Assembly: GCF_016862175.1 (NCBI RefSeq)
Contig: NZ_BOML01000002.1
Span: forward strand, 124,001 to 188,000
DNA from: Paractinoplanes durhamensis
GTDB taxonomy: Bacteria > Actinomycetota > Actinomycetes > Mycobacteriales > Micromonosporaceae
Direction: 5' to 3'
Length of the DNA: 64,000 nucleotides
The translations under genes and the position numbers were made by a program. The first letter of the stretch is position 1. Each line of letters opens with the position of its first letter. The notes beneath the pieces were generated by a model. That model was not told where the DNA came from and searched no databases. It saw only the letters and a program-made list of their open reading frames with translations. This document shows positions 38,576-49,337 of this stretch, in pieces.

Positions 38576-40061
38576 GCGATGACACCGGGGCCGCGTCGAT
38601 CATCTCGACCGGCACCGCGATCAGGTCGACGCCCTCCGTGCCGGTCACCCGGGCCCGGACCAGGTCGCCGGGGCGCAGCGCGGGCAGGTCGACACCGTCG
38701 CCGGCGACCAGGGTGGTGGAGCCGTCGACCTCGGGCGCCTGGTGCTCGGCCCGGCCCTCGATCTCGCCGTCGGTGATCGAGTCGACCAGGACGTCGACCA
38801 GCGAGCCGAGCCGCTCCTCGGCGCGCTGCGTGCACAGCTCGTCGGCGAGCGACACCACCCGGTCGTACCGTCGCTTGATGGTGTCTTCCTTGACCTTGCC
38901 GGGCAGGCCGGCCGCCTCGGTGCCGTCCTCGTCGCTGTAGTCGAAGATGCCGATCGCGTCGAGCCGGGCCTCGCTGAGGAAGCGCACCAGCTCGTCGACG
39001 TCGGCCTTGGTCTCGCCGGGGAAGCCGACGATGAAGTTGCTCCGCGCACCGGCCGCCGGGGCCAGCGCCCGGGCCGAGTCGAGCAGCTCGAGGAAGCGCT
39101 CGGTGGAGCCGAAGCGCCGCATCCGGCGCAGCACCGGCTCGCTCGAGTGCTGGAAGGACAGGTCGTAGTAGGGGGCGACGCCGGGTGTATTGGCGATCAC
39201 CTCGACCAGGCCGGGGCGGGTCTCGGCGGGCTGAAGGTAGCTGGCCCGCACCCGGACGATGCCGTCGACCGCGGCCAGCTGCGGCAGCAGCTTCTCCAGC
39301 AGGCGCGGGTCGCCCAGGTCCTTGCCGTACGACGTGCTGTTCTCACTGACCAGCACCAGCTCGCGCACGCCCGACTTGGCCAGCCACTCGGCCTCGGCCA
39401 GCAGTTCCTGCGGGTCGCGGGAGACGAACGCGCCGCGGAACGTCGGGATCGCGCAGAACGAGCAGCGCCGGTCGCAGCCGCTGGCCAGCTTGAGCGAGGC
39501 CACCGGACCGGAGTCGAGCCGGCGCCGTAGAACCGTCCGCAGGTGGGCTGGGGTGTGCTCGTCGACCGTCGCGTGCCCGGGGATGACCACCTTGGCCGCC
39601 TGGCGCTGCACCGGGGTGATCGGGAGCAGCTCGCGGCGGTCCCGCGGGGTGTGCGCGTCGAACCGCTCGCCGGCCAGCACCCCGTCGAGGCGGGCGGCGA
39701 TGTCGGCGTAGTCGTCGAAGCCGAGCACGGCCTGCGCCTCGGGGAGGCTGTCGGCCAGCTCCTTGCCGTAACGCTCGGCCATGCAGCCGGCCGCGACCAC
39801 CTTGGCACCGGTGTCGGCGGCGGCCAGCAGGGTCTCGATCGAGTCCTGCTTCGCCTTCTCGACGAAGCCACAAGTGTTGACCAGCACCACATCCGCACCG
39901 GAGGCGTCGGTGCTGACCTCCCAGCCACCGGCATCGAGGCGCGCGGCCAACTCCTCGGAATCGACCTCGTTACGGGCACAGCCGAGGGTGAGCAGAGCGA
40001 CCCGGCGGCCAGAAGGATTAGGAGAAGGGGTTACCGACACTCCAGCAAGGTTACCGGTCAT
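38568..40061 (-). CDS. rimO: RimO, ribosomal protein S12 methylthiotransferase
   Basis: Radical-SAM enzyme that methylthiolates an aspartate of ribosomal protein S12, ~497 aa. UPF0004 cysteines are in [16 protein letters not shown] (C28), [14 protein letters not shown] and [10 protein letters not shown]. Radical SAM cysteines are in [18 protein letters not shown] domain ends the protein. The GCARNxVDSE and GFVExAKxDS sequences mark RimO rather than MiaB. I used the ATG at 40061 ([10 protein letters not shown]); a GTG at 40040 is an alternative. It is divergent from the glycosyltransferase-like gene with 34 bp between starts and leads the rimO-pgsA-pncC operon. Confidence 0.94.
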   Translation of the reverse strand: MTGNLAGVSVTPSPNPSGRRVALLTLGCARNEVDSEELAARLDAGGWEVSTDASGADVVLVNTCGFVEKAKQDSIETLLAAADTGAKVVAAGCMAERYGKELADSLPEAQAVLGFDDYADIAARLDGVLAGERFDAHTPRDRRELLPITPVQRQAAKVVIPGHATVDEHTPAHLRTVLRRRLDSGPVASLKLASGCDRRCSFCAIPTFRGAFVSRDPQELLAEAEWLAKSGVRELVLVSENSTSYGKDLGDPRLLEKLLPQLAAVDGIVRVRASYLQPAETRPGLVEVIANTPGVAPYYDLSFQHSSEPVLRRMRRFGSTERFLELLDSARALAPAAGARSNFIVGFPGETKADVDELVRFLSEARLDAIGIFDYSDEDGTEAAGLPGKVKEDTIKRRYDRVVSLADELCTQRAEERLGSLVDVLVDSITDGEIEGRAEHQAPEVDGSTTLVAGDGVDLPALRPGDLVRARVTGTEGVDLIAVPVEMIDAAPVSSRG

Positions 40062-40095
40062 CCGTAGCGGGACTCCGTCCGTACTAACCCACGGT

Positions 40096-41205
40096 ATGAA
40101 CAGGACCGGGAAAATCGTCGCGCTGGTGGTGCTCGCCATCGGCGTCAGGCTGGTGGCATGGCCGGTGACCACGGGCGACATGCGCATCTTTGTCATGTGG
40201 TACCACCAGTTGGGGGACATCGGCGGGTGGCGGGCGATCGGCGCCGACGTGGGCAACTACAACGCCCCGTTCGTGTACCTTCTGGCCTTCCTGCACCTGG
40301 TGCCCGGGCCGCTCGTCGTCAAGATCAAGCTGGCCTTCGTGGTGTTCGACGCGGTGCTCGCTTTCTTCGCGTACAAAATCAGCGATTCTTTCAAGGTTTT
40401 CGCCGTGGTTCTGCTGCTGCCCACCGTGGTGATCAATGCCTCGCTGTGGGGGCAGATCGACGCGATGTGGGCCGCGCTCGGCCTCGGCGGCGTCTACTAC
40501 CTGCTTCGAGACCGGCCCTGGCTCGGTGTTTCGCTCGTCGCGGCGTCGGTGGCGATCAAACCCCAGGGCATCTTCCTGGCCCCGCTGCTGCTGTTGCTCG
40601 CGCTGGGTGGGCGGCTTCCCTGGCGTACGCTCCTCGCCGCTCCGGCCGTTCTTCTCGCTCTTGATCTTCCGGCGCTGATCGCCGGCCGCGACCCGGTCGA
40701 GCTGTTCACCATCTACGACCTCGACCGGCAGTCGCACATCGTCGCGAGCCTGACCCAGCGCGCCCCGTCGGCGTATGCGTTCCTCCCGGCCGGCACCCCG
40801 GTCGAGACGGTCAAACTGGTCGGTTACATCGTCGCCGCGGCGGCCGTCCTGGCGGTCTGCGGTCTGCTGGCGCGCCACGACATCGACATCCTCGCGGCCG
40901 CCGCGCTGTTCTCGATCATGGTGCCGTTCCTGCTGCCCGGCATGCACGAGCGCTACTTCTTCCTGGCCGACGTCCTGACCGTCCTGCTGGCCTGGCGCAA
41001 CCCGCGGCTCTGGCCGATCCCGGTGCTGGTCCAAGCGGCGTCGCTGATCAGCTACGCGCCCTACCTGCTCGGCGGCTACCTGATGCCGATGGCGGTGCCC
41101 GCGGCGCTGATGCTGGCGGCCCTGCTCGCGACCGCGGTGACGCTGCGGCCGGTCAGCCGTCCAGTCGCAGATCCGCCAGTGCTTCTTCCAGCCCGTCCGG
41201 CTTGA
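40096..41205 (+). CDS. Polytopic membrane protein, GT87/mannosyltransferase-like
   Basis: 369 aa, ATG at 40096. About ten membrane spans. The first external loop carries [20 protein letters not shown], with the acidic D near a span end expected of GT-C glycosyltransferases, and later [31 protein letters not shown] and [15 protein letters not shown]. These features match GT87/PIG-M-type polyprenyl-phosphate sugar transferases of actinobacteria. The last 53 bp overlap the 3' end of ftsK on the other strand. Sugar and acceptor are unknown. Confidence 0.8.
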   Translation: MNRTGKIVALVVLAIGVRLVAWPVTTGDMRIFVMWYHQLGDIGGWRAIGADVGNYNAPFVYLLAFLHLVPGPLVVKIKLAFVVFDAVLAFFAYKISDSFKVFAVVLLLPTVVINASLWGQIDAMWAALGLGGVYYLLRDRPWLGVSLVAASVAIKPQGIFLAPLLLLLALGGRLPWRTLLAAPAVLLALDLPALIAGRDPVELFTIYDLDRQSHIVASLTQRAPSAYAFLPAGTPVETVKLVGYIVAAAAVLAVCGLLARHDIDILAAAALFSIMVPFLLPGMHERYFFLADVLTVLLAWRNPRLWPIPVLVQAASLISYAPYLLGGYLMPMAVPAALMLAALLATAVTLRPVSRPVADPPVLLPARPA

Positions 41206-43669
41206 CCAGCACGTCCCGGGCCTTGCTGCCCTCGGACGGCCCGACGATCTCCCGGTTCTCCATCAGGTCCATCAGCCGGCCGGCCTTCGCGAAGCCCACC
41301 CGCAGCTTGCGCTGCAGCATCGAGGTCGAGCCGAACTGGCTGGTCACAACCAGCTCGATGGCCTGGATCAGCAGCTGGAGGTCGTCGCCGATCTCCTCGT
41401 CGATCTGCTTCTTCTTGCTCGGCGGCGCGTCGACGACGCCCTCGCGGAACTCCGGCTCGCGCTGCTCCTTGCAGAACTTGACGACCGCCGCGATCTCCTT
41501 CTCGTCGACCCAGGCGCCCTGGATCCGGGTGGGCTTCGAGGCGCCCATCGGGAGGAAGAGACCGTCGCCCCGGCCGAGCAGTTTCTCGGCGCCGGGCTGG
41601 TCGAGGATGACCCGCGAGTCGGCCAGCGAGGATGTGGCGAACGCCAGCCGGGACGGCACGTTGGCCTTGATCAGGCCGGTGACCACGTCGACCGACGGGC
41701 GCTGGGTGGCCAGCACCAGGTGGATGCCGGCGGCCCGGGCGAGCTGGGTGATCCGGACGACCGAGTCCTCCACGTCGCGCGGCGCCACCATCATCAGGTC
41801 GGCCAGCTCGTCGACGATCACCAGCAGGTAGGGATACGGCTTCATCTCCCGCTCGCTGCCCGGCGGCGCGACGATCTCGCCGCTGCGGACCTTGCGGTTG
41901 AAGTCGTCGACGTGCCGGACGCCGTTGGCGGCCAGGTCGTCGTAGCGGGCATCCATCTCGCTGACGACCCACTCGAGCGCGTCGGCGGCCTTCTTCGGGT
42001 TGGTGACGATCGGCGTGACGAGGTGCGGGATCCCCTCGTACGCCGTCATCTCCACCCGCTTCGGGTCGACCAGCAGAAGGCGTACCTCATCGGGTGTTGC
42101 CCTGGTCAGCAGCGACACCAGGATGGAGTTGAGGCAGGAGCTCTTGCCGGCGCCGGTGGCGCCGGCGATCAGGATGTGCGGCATCTTGGCCAGGTTGGCC
42201 ACGACGAAGCCGCCCTCGATGTCCTTGCCGAGCGCGACCACCATCGGGTGGTGATCGCCGGTGGCCGCCCGCGAGCGCAGCACGTCGCCGAGCGAGACGT
42301 TTTCCGGGTCGGTGTTGGGGATCTCCACGCCGACCGCGCTCTTGCCCGGGATCGGGCTGAGGATGCGCACGTCCGGCGACTTCACCGCGTACGCGATGTT
42401 GCGGGAGAGCTGGGTGATCCGCTCGACCTTGACGCCCGGGCCGACCTCGACCTCGTAACGGGTGACGGTCGGGCCGCGGGTGAAGCCGACCACCACGGCA
42501 TCGACGTTGAACTGCTCGAACACCACGGTCAGGGCGGCCATGATCTCGTCGTTGGCGCGGCTGCGGGCCTTGGCCGGCGGGCCGGTGGCGAGAAGGCTGG
42601 GCGGCGGCAGCCGGTAGTCGCCGGCCACCGCGCTGATCTCCAGCTGCTCGGCCCGGGTCGGCGGGGCCGGCGAGTGCTCGGGCGGCTTTTTACGACTGGC
42701 CGGCACCTTGGGCACCGGGACGACATCGTGGACGACGAGGTCGTCCTCTTCTGCTTCGGGAGCGAGCCCTAGATCGGCCAGCGAGCCTTGCCGACGCCGC
42801 GCCGGGCGGCGGGTCTTCGGGGTCTCCTCCACCTCGTCGTCGTCGAGATCGAGGTCGTCGCCGTCCAGCGGCAGCAGCGGGGCCCGCTCGGTCGAGCGAC
42901 CGGTCAGCACGTCGACCAGCAGCATCAGCCGCTCGGGGATCCGGTTGATCGGCGTCGCCGTGATCACCAGAAGACCGAAGACGAAGAGCAGGACCAGCAA
43001 GGGTACGGCCACCCAGGCGGTCACCGCGTTTTCCAGAAGCCCGCCGATGCCGTAGCCGAGCAGCCCGCCGGCCCGGTCCATGTCCAGGTCGTCGCTCGGC
43101 TGCTGGGCGATGTGCAGCAGGGCCGCGGTGGCCACGATCAGCGCGCTCCAGCCGACCACGCTGCGGCCGCGGTGCTCCGGGTCGGACGGCCGGCGCATCA
43201 GCCGGACCGCGCCGTAGAGCAGCAGCAACGGCAGCAGCACGGCGAGCCCGCCGAAGAACAGGCGCACCGCGTCGGCCAGCCGGTTGCCGACCGGCCCGGC
43301 ACTGCCGGCCCAGACCGCGACCCCGATCAGGATCGCGAGGCCGAGCATCAGCAGTCCGGCACCGTCGCGGCGGTGCTCGGGATCGATCTCCTTGGCGGTG
43401 GCGGCCTGCTTGCCGACGCCGCGGGCCACCCAGCCGACGCTGTGCGCCACGCCCATCCAGAGCGCGCCCAGGCCACGACCGGCGGCGGTGGCGAGGGTGG
43501 CGCCCACCGAGGGGCGGGCGCGGGTGGCGGAGGCGCGGGACCGGGTGCGGGCGGCCGGCCGTGCGGCGGCCTTGCGGGCCGGTTGACGCGCCGGTTGCCG
43601 GGCACGACTGCTCGCGGAACCGCGCGGCGTGGCACGGCCCCGGCTCGCCGGAGGAGTTCGGCCCGCCAT
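41153..43669 (-). CDS. ftsK: DNA translocase FtsK/SpoIIIE
   Basis: 838 aa. A basic Ala/Arg-rich N-terminal tail (1-60) precedes four membrane spans (~105-122, 137-156, 170-190, 217-238), an acidic/Pro linker (~255-345), the alpha/beta motor with Walker A GATGAGKS (503-510) and ATQRPSVDVVTG, and the C-terminal winged-helix gamma domain (~775-838, QAIELVVTSQFGSTSMLQRKL). It moves DNA at division and in sporulation septa. The divergent YbjN gene starts 87 bp upstream. Its 3' end overlaps the GT87-like gene by 53 bp. Confidence 0.95.
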   Translation of the reverse strand: MAGRTPPASRGRATPRGSASSRARQPARQPARKAAARPAARTRSRASATRARPSVGATLATAAGRGLGALWMGVAHSVGWVARGVGKQAATAKEIDPEHRRDGAGLLMLGLAILIGVAVWAGSAGPVGNRLADAVRLFFGGLAVLLPLLLLYGAVRLMRRPSDPEHRGRSVVGWSALIVATAALLHIAQQPSDDLDMDRAGGLLGYGIGGLLENAVTAWVAVPLLVLLFVFGLLVITATPINRIPERLMLLVDVLTGRSTERAPLLPLDGDDLDLDDDEVEETPKTRRPARRRQGSLADLGLAPEAEEDDLVVHDVVPVPKVPASRKKPPEHSPAPPTRAEQLEISAVAGDYRLPPPSLLATGPPAKARSRANDEIMAALTVVFEQFNVDAVVVGFTRGPTVTRYEVEVGPGVKVERITQLSRNIAYAVKSPDVRILSPIPGKSAVGVEIPNTDPENVSLGDVLRSRAATGDHHPMVVALGKDIEGGFVVANLAKMPHILIAGATGAGKSSCLNSILVSLLTRATPDEVRLLLVDPKRVEMTAYEGIPHLVTPIVTNPKKAADALEWVVSEMDARYDDLAANGVRHVDDFNRKVRSGEIVAPPGSEREMKPYPYLLVIVDELADLMMVAPRDVEDSVVRITQLARAAGIHLVLATQRPSVDVVTGLIKANVPSRLAFATSSLADSRVILDQPGAEKLLGRGDGLFLPMGASKPTRIQGAWVDEKEIAAVVKFCKEQREPEFREGVVDAPPSKKKQIDEEIGDDLQLLIQAIELVVTSQFGSTSMLQRKLRVGFAKAGRLMDLMENREIVGPSEGSKARDVLVKPDGLEEALADLRLDG

Positions 43670-43756
43670 GGTCTACACCGTAGCGTCGATACGCACAGCC
43701 AACGCGAAGGCGCGCGGCGCCCTCTTTCCCGGACTCGACCGCCTACTCTTGGGCGC

Positions 43757-44179
43757 GTGCAGGCTTTGACCCAAGAAATGATCAAGTCGGTGCTGGATGC
43801 CCGCAGCTTCTCGTACATGATCGATGCCGACGATGACGTGGTCGGCAACTTCCAGGGCAATCTCGTCTATTTCTTCCAGATCGGCGACCACCGCGAGATG
43901 CTCCAGGTCCGCGCGATGGTGCAGCACATCTTCGGGATGGAGGACGTGACCCGGCTCTACGAGTTCTGCAACGCGTGGAACCACGACCGCCTCTGGCCGA
44001 AGGCCTACGTCCACATCCAGGACGACGGCACGGTCAACGTGATCGGTGAGGTGCTGGCCGACTGGGAGAAGGGCGTCACCGTCGAGCAGCTCGACCAGGT
44101 GATGCTGTGCGGGATCGCGACGGGCTGCCAGCTCGCCGACGCCGTCGCCGAGCTACGGCAAGACCGGCCCACGAACTGA
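43757..44179 (+). CDS. YbjN domain protein
   Basis: 140 aa from the GTG at 43757. The sequence MIDADDDVVGNFQGNLVYFF, LYEFCNAWNHDRLWPKAYVHI and VGVxxEQLDQVMLCGIATGCQLADAV-like end match actinobacterial YbjN (type III secretion chaperone-like fold) proteins, often next to mshA or ftsK. Role unknown, possibly as an interaction adaptor. The last 104 bp overlap the DUF2784 gene on the opposite strand, so the two transcripts are antisense at their ends. Confidence 0.85.
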   Translation: MQALTQEMIKSVLDARSFSYMIDADDDVVGNFQGNLVYFFQIGDHREMLQVRAMVQHIFGMEDVTRLYEFCNAWNHDRLWPKAYVHIQDDGTVNVIGEVLADWEKGVTVEQLDQVMLCGIATGCQLADAVAELRQDRPTN

Positions 44180-44486
44180 CCACCACCAGCGCGGCCACGA
44201 TCTGCGCGGCCCGCTCGTGCCCGATGGGGTAGAAGACACCGGCCACGTGGTTGTCGAGGAAACCGCCGGTCTGCGCGGGCAGGCCGGCGCGGTCCCGTGC
44301 GCGGTCCTCGACCCAGGTGAGCGGGCAGGGCAGGCCGGCCGCCACCACGAGGACGAGCCAGGCGGCCGCGGCGATCTGGAACCAGATCAACCAATGCCAC
44401 CGCCACGCGGCGAAGCCGCCGAATATGCCCAGGGCCAGGAACGCGAAATGCGCGGCCACTGCGACGTATGCGACGGCTTCCCACAT
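44076..44486 (-). CDS. DUF2784 membrane protein
   Basis: 136 aa, ATG at 44486 (MWEAVAYVAVAAHFAFL); a GTG two codons upstream is possible. Three membrane spans and the motif GLPCPLTWVEDRARDRAG, GGFLDNHVAGVFYPIG identify DUF2784. Function unknown. A long hairpin ends seven bases before the ATG and no ribosome site is present, so the gene may be leaderless from a promoter in the hairpin region or rely on read-through. Its 3' end overlaps the YbjN gene by 104 bp. Confidence 0.8.
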   Translation of the reverse strand: MWEAVAYVAVAAHFAFLALGIFGGFAAWRWHWLIWFQIAAAAWLVLVVAAGLPCPLTWVEDRARDRAGLPAQTGGFLDNHVAGVFYPIGHERAAQIVAALVVVSSWAGLAVARRRRRRAGSPSRSRTASPGRAARR

Positions 44487-44492
44487 AGACAC

Positions 44493-44545
44493 AACGGTAC
44501 GGCGGCTACCACCCCGGCAGGTGGGTGGTAGCCGCCGGAACCGTT
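44493..44545 (-). terminator. Long hairpin after the S1 protease gene
   Basis: The arms CGGCGGCTACCACCC (44500-44514) and GGGTGGTAGCCGCCG (44523-44537) pair perfectly. Outer arms AACGGT and ACCGTT extend the stem past a small bulge. It overlaps the protease stop codon and ends just before the DUF2784 start. A short GTTGTGT follows on the minus strand, not a full U-tract. Likely terminator for the protease. Confidence 0.8.
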
Positions 44546-46100
44546 ACGGGGCGCTGAACCCCAGGGTGTACGAGCCGGCGCCGGAAGAGGCCACGACCAC
44601 GTACCGGTAGGTGCCGGAGCGCGCGTTCACGCTCAGCGTCTTGGTGCCGTCGCCGGCCGACTTCGCCTGGGCGACGTTGCGGAAACCGTGGTTGGTGAGC
44701 CGCTGCAGGACCAGGTCGAAGTCGGACCCGTCCGGCGCGTCCAGGCAGGCGGTCTGCCGGCCGGCGTTGGCGCGGTAGGCGCCGCCGTTCGGCTGGGCCT
44801 GGGCGTTGCCGGACTTGAGGTTGCCGGTCCGCTGCACCTGCTGGTCGGCACAGGCACCGGCCGACTCGGTCGGGGCTGCGGTGGTCGGCTCGGTCGCCGG
44901 CGGCGCGGAAGCGTCACCAGCCCCGTCGCCGGCCTCGGTGATCAGGGTCAGGTCGTTGGTCGCCAGGATCTCGTTGACCGGCTGGAAGAAGGTCTCGCCG
45001 CCGACCGTGCAGTCGCCGGAGCCACCGGAGGTGACGCCCTGCGCCTGGTCGCCGGAGAGCCACGAGCCACCGGAGTCGCCGCCCTCGGCGCAGACGTTGG
45101 TCCGGGTGAGGCCGGTGACGGCACCCTCCGGGTAGACCACCGTCTGGTTCTTGGCGAGGATCGTGCCGCAGAACGTGCCGGTCGTCGAACCCGAACGGCA
45201 CACCGCCGCGCCGACCGGCGCCTCGGTGCTGCCGGCCACCGGCAGCAGGTTGTTGTTGAAGTCGTTGACCACCGGCTGCGGCGTGAAGCCCGCGTCGACC
45301 TTGACGAAGCCCATGTCGGCATCGCCCGGGAAGACCGAGGCGGCCACCGTGCCCTGGGCGGTGCCCTCGGCGTCGGCGAACGTCTTGTCGCCGACCGCGC
45401 CGCAGTGGCCGGCGGTCACGAAGCCGCCCTCCACCGAGAAGCCGATCGAGCAGCGCGCCACGCCGCCGTCGACGGCGATGAAGTACGCGTCGCCGCCGCG
45501 GATGTCGGCCAGCGTCTTCGGCGAGGTCTTGCTGGTGGTGACCGTGACGGCGTCGCTCGCGACGCCGGCGTCCTTGGCGAAGGCCTTGGCGTCGGACGCC
45601 GCCCCCGGCTTGGCCACCACGACCAGCTTGTTGGTCGTCACATCGACGTACCAGCTGGTGATGTCGGTGGCCTCGGCGCGGGCCGCGTCGAGCTTCTCCT
45701 TCGCCGTCACCAGCGTCTGCTCGCTGCGCTTGACCAGCACGGGAACCGCCCCGGCCGAGCGAACGGCGGCCGCAGCGTCCGGGTCGGTCACCGCGATCTT
45801 CAGCGTGGTGCCGTCGGCCGCCAGCCAGGCGCCACCGAAGTCGGCGCCGGTCTCGGCCGCCAGACGCGCCGAGACCCCGCTCGCCCACAGCGAACGCTTG
45901 AGGCGGGCCGTCGCCTGGTCGCTGTCCAGACCGAGGTCACGGGCCATGGCCGCAAGGATCTGCGGAGCCACGCCGGACTTCGTGGACGCGGCCTTGCCGG
46001 CAGTCGGCGCGGTGCCGGCCATGGAGGGCAGGGTGAAAGCCACTGCCGCTCCGGCCGCCGCCACGACCGCCGCCGCCACGGCGATCCTGCTGCGCTGCAT
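44544..46100 (-). CDS. Secreted S1 family serine protease (streptogrisin/alpha-lytic type)
   Basis: 518 aa, ATG at 46100 behind GGGGAG. Signal peptide ~1-30. Pro-region ~45-195 has the alpha-lytic protease prodomain (WYVDVTTNKLVVVAKPGA). The mature protease begins near ADIRGGDAYF (~198). The triad is H232 (TAGHC), D262 (DADMGFV) and S343 (GGDSGGS), with six cysteines in paired positions. A Thr/Pro linker with ADQQVQ leads to a C-terminal PPC-like beta domain (~430-518, SDFDLVLQRL and GTYRYVVVASSGAGSYTLGF), probably removed after export. It lies between rnj and ftsK, where core actinobacterial order has no protease. Confidence 0.93.
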   Translation of the reverse strand: MQRSRIAVAAAVVAAAGAAVAFTLPSMAGTAPTAGKAASTKSGVAPQILAAMARDLGLDSDQATARLKRSLWASGVSARLAAETGADFGGAWLAADGTTLKIAVTDPDAAAAVRSAGAVPVLVKRSEQTLVTAKEKLDAARAEATDITSWYVDVTTNKLVVVAKPGAASDAKAFAKDAGVASDAVTVTTSKTSPKTLADIRGGDAYFIAVDGGVARCSIGFSVEGGFVTAGHCGAVGDKTFADAEGTAQGTVAASVFPGDADMGFVKVDAGFTPQPVVNDFNNNLLPVAGSTEAPVGAAVCRSGSTTGTFCGTILAKNQTVVYPEGAVTGLTRTNVCAEGGDSGGSWLSGDQAQGVTSGGSGDCTVGGETFFQPVNEILATNDLTLITEAGDGAGDASAPPATEPTTAAPTESAGACADQQVQRTGNLKSGNAQAQPNGGAYRANAGRQTACLDAPDGSDFDLVLQRLTNHGFRNVAQAKSAGDGTKTLSVNARSGTYRYVVVASSGAGSYTLGFSAP

Positions 46101-46122
46101 CTGAGGTACTCCCCTCGCCACG

Positions 46123-46142
46123 GGTGCCGTGGGGGCGGCACC
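46123..46142 (-). other. Leader hairpin of the S1 protease gene
   Basis: GGTGCCG and CGGCACC form a 7-bp stem with a 6-nt loop, 23 bp before the protease ATG. It could stabilise the mRNA 5' end or affect translation. Confidence 0.45.
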
Positions 46143-46195
46143 GTGACCTGAGATACGGGCCTCAGACTCCTACGGTTGAAAGAGAATCCTGTGAA

Positions 46196-47884
<1,689 letters not shown>

Positions 47885-47900
47885 TCGCGTCTTTCTCTTA

Positions 47901-48794
47901 TCAGAGGACAATTCCGGCTTCAGCGGCGTCCTCGCGCAATTGGTGCAATTCTTCGTCGCTCGCATCGACCAGCGGCAACCGGACCGGGCCCGCGGGCAGC
48001 CCCTTCGCACGCAGGCCGGCCTTGACCAGCATGGTGCCGGGCGACCGGAAGATGCCGGTGAACAGCGGCATCGCCGTCCGGTGCAGGCTCAGCGCGGTGG
48101 CGGTGTCGCCCCGCTCGTACGCCTCGATCATGTCCTTGGCGATCGGGCCGGTGAAGTGGGTCGAGGTGCCGACCAGGCCGACCCCGCCGATGGACAACAG
48201 CGGCAGCGTGGCCGCGTCGTCACCGGAGTAATAGGCCAGGTCGGTGCGGGCGGTCACCTGCGAAGAGGCGATCAGGTCGCCCTTCGCGTCCTTGACCGCC
48301 ACGATCCGGTCGTGCTCGGCGATCCGGCACATGGTCTCGGTGGCGATCGCCGTGCCGGCCCGGTGCGGAATGTCGTAGACGATGATCGGCAGCCCGACCG
48401 CGTCGGCGACGGTCAGGAAGTGCCGCGCCACCCCCTCCTGCGGGGGCTTGTTGTAGTAAGGCGTCACCACCAGCAGGCCGTGCGCGCCCGCCTTCTCCGC
48501 GGCGTGCGCCAGCTCCACCGTGTGAGCTGTGTTGTTGGTGCCGACGCCGGCCACCACCCGGGCCCGGTCGCCGACCGCCTCGACCACGGCGCGCAGGAGG
48601 GTGTCCTTCTCCGCGTCGGAGGTCGTGGGCGACTCGCCGGTCGTGCCGCTGATCACGAGCGCGTCGTTGCGCTGCTCGTCGACGAGATAGGTAGCCAGTT
48701 TCGCCGCGCCCTCGACGTCGAGGGAGCCGTCCGGGGCGAACGGGGTGACCATGGCGGTCAGCAGCCGTCCGAAGGGTCGCGGGTCGTGCGTCAT
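47901..48794 (-). CDS. dapA: 4-hydroxy-tetrahydrodipicolinate synthase
   Basis: 297 aa from the ATG at 48794; a GTG at 48800 would add two residues. It condenses pyruvate and aspartate semialdehyde in lysine/meso-DAP synthesis. The Schiff-base lysine is K168 (VAVKDAKG), Tyr140 (IIVYDIP) is the proton relay, and ISGTTGESPT forms the substrate loop. It is followed by rnj. dapB lies 11 kb away in another operon. Confidence 0.95.
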   Translation of the reverse strand: MTHDPRPFGRLLTAMVTPFAPDGSLDVEGAAKLATYLVDEQRNDALVISGTTGESPTTSDAEKDTLLRAVVEAVGDRARVVAGVGTNNTAHTVELAHAAEKAGAHGLLVVTPYYNKPPQEGVARHFLTVADAVGLPIIVYDIPHRAGTAIATETMCRIAEHDRIVAVKDAKGDLIASSQVTARTDLAYYSGDDAATLPLLSIGGVGLVGTSTHFTGPIAKDMIEAYERGDTATALSLHRTAMPLFTGIFRSPGTMLVKAGLRAKGLPAGPVRLPLVDASDEELHQLREDAAEAGIVL

Positions 48795-48819
48795 ACCCAC
48801 AACCTATCGGACGCTCCGG

Positions 48820-49332
48820 TCAGACGTAGAAAGCGGTGAACGGGGCCCACGGCAGGTTACGCAGGACGCTCCAGACGCCCCAAACCGCCACAAATGCAAT
48901 CATCACGCCCGGACTGACGGTGAGCTGCGGGAGCTTCCAGTTGAACAACCGGCGGCCGGCCCACGCCACATACATATAGAGGAGGAAGGGCACCGCGAAC
49001 GTGAAGATCAGGTGGTGCCGGGCGGCGGCCGGGATGTCGCCGTGCAACAGATACCACGCCGCTCGGGTGCCGCCGCAGCCCGGACAGACGAACCCGGTGG
49101 TGTATTTCAGCAGGCAGGTGGGGGCGTCCCCGGCCCCGGCGCCGGCCGGATGGGTGGCCAGCGTGTAGCCGACCGCACCGGTCATGCAGACCAGCATCGC
49201 GGCCGGGGCGGCCCAGATCGGCGACTTCGTCCAGACCCGCTGCACGAAGCGGGTGACCGGGTCGGGGCGGGCCGGCGCATACCACTCCGGGGGCAGTGCC
49301 GGGCCCTGCACCGGTTCGTGGGCGAGGTCCAT
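48820..49332 (-). CDS. DUF2752 membrane protein
   Basis: 170 aa from the ATG at 49332 (MDLAHEPVQGPALPPEWY); a GTG at 49341 would overlap the upstream gene stop. DUF2752 is identified by TTGFVCPGCGGTRAAWYLLHGD, with three or four membrane spans, the CPGCGGTR motif sitting between spans 1 and 2 and able to bind metal or form disulfides. Function unknown. It lies between ycaQ and dapA, same strand, 25 bp before dapA. Confidence 0.85.
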   Translation of the reverse strand: MDLAHEPVQGPALPPEWYAPARPDPVTRFVQRVWTKSPIWAAPAAMLVCMTGAVGYTLATHPAGAGAGDAPTCLLKYTTGFVCPGCGGTRAAWYLLHGDIPAAARHHLIFTFAVPFLLYMYVAWAGRRLFNWKLPQLTVSPGVMIAFVAVWGVWSVLRNLPWAPFTAFYV

Positions 49333-49337
49333 GGCCG

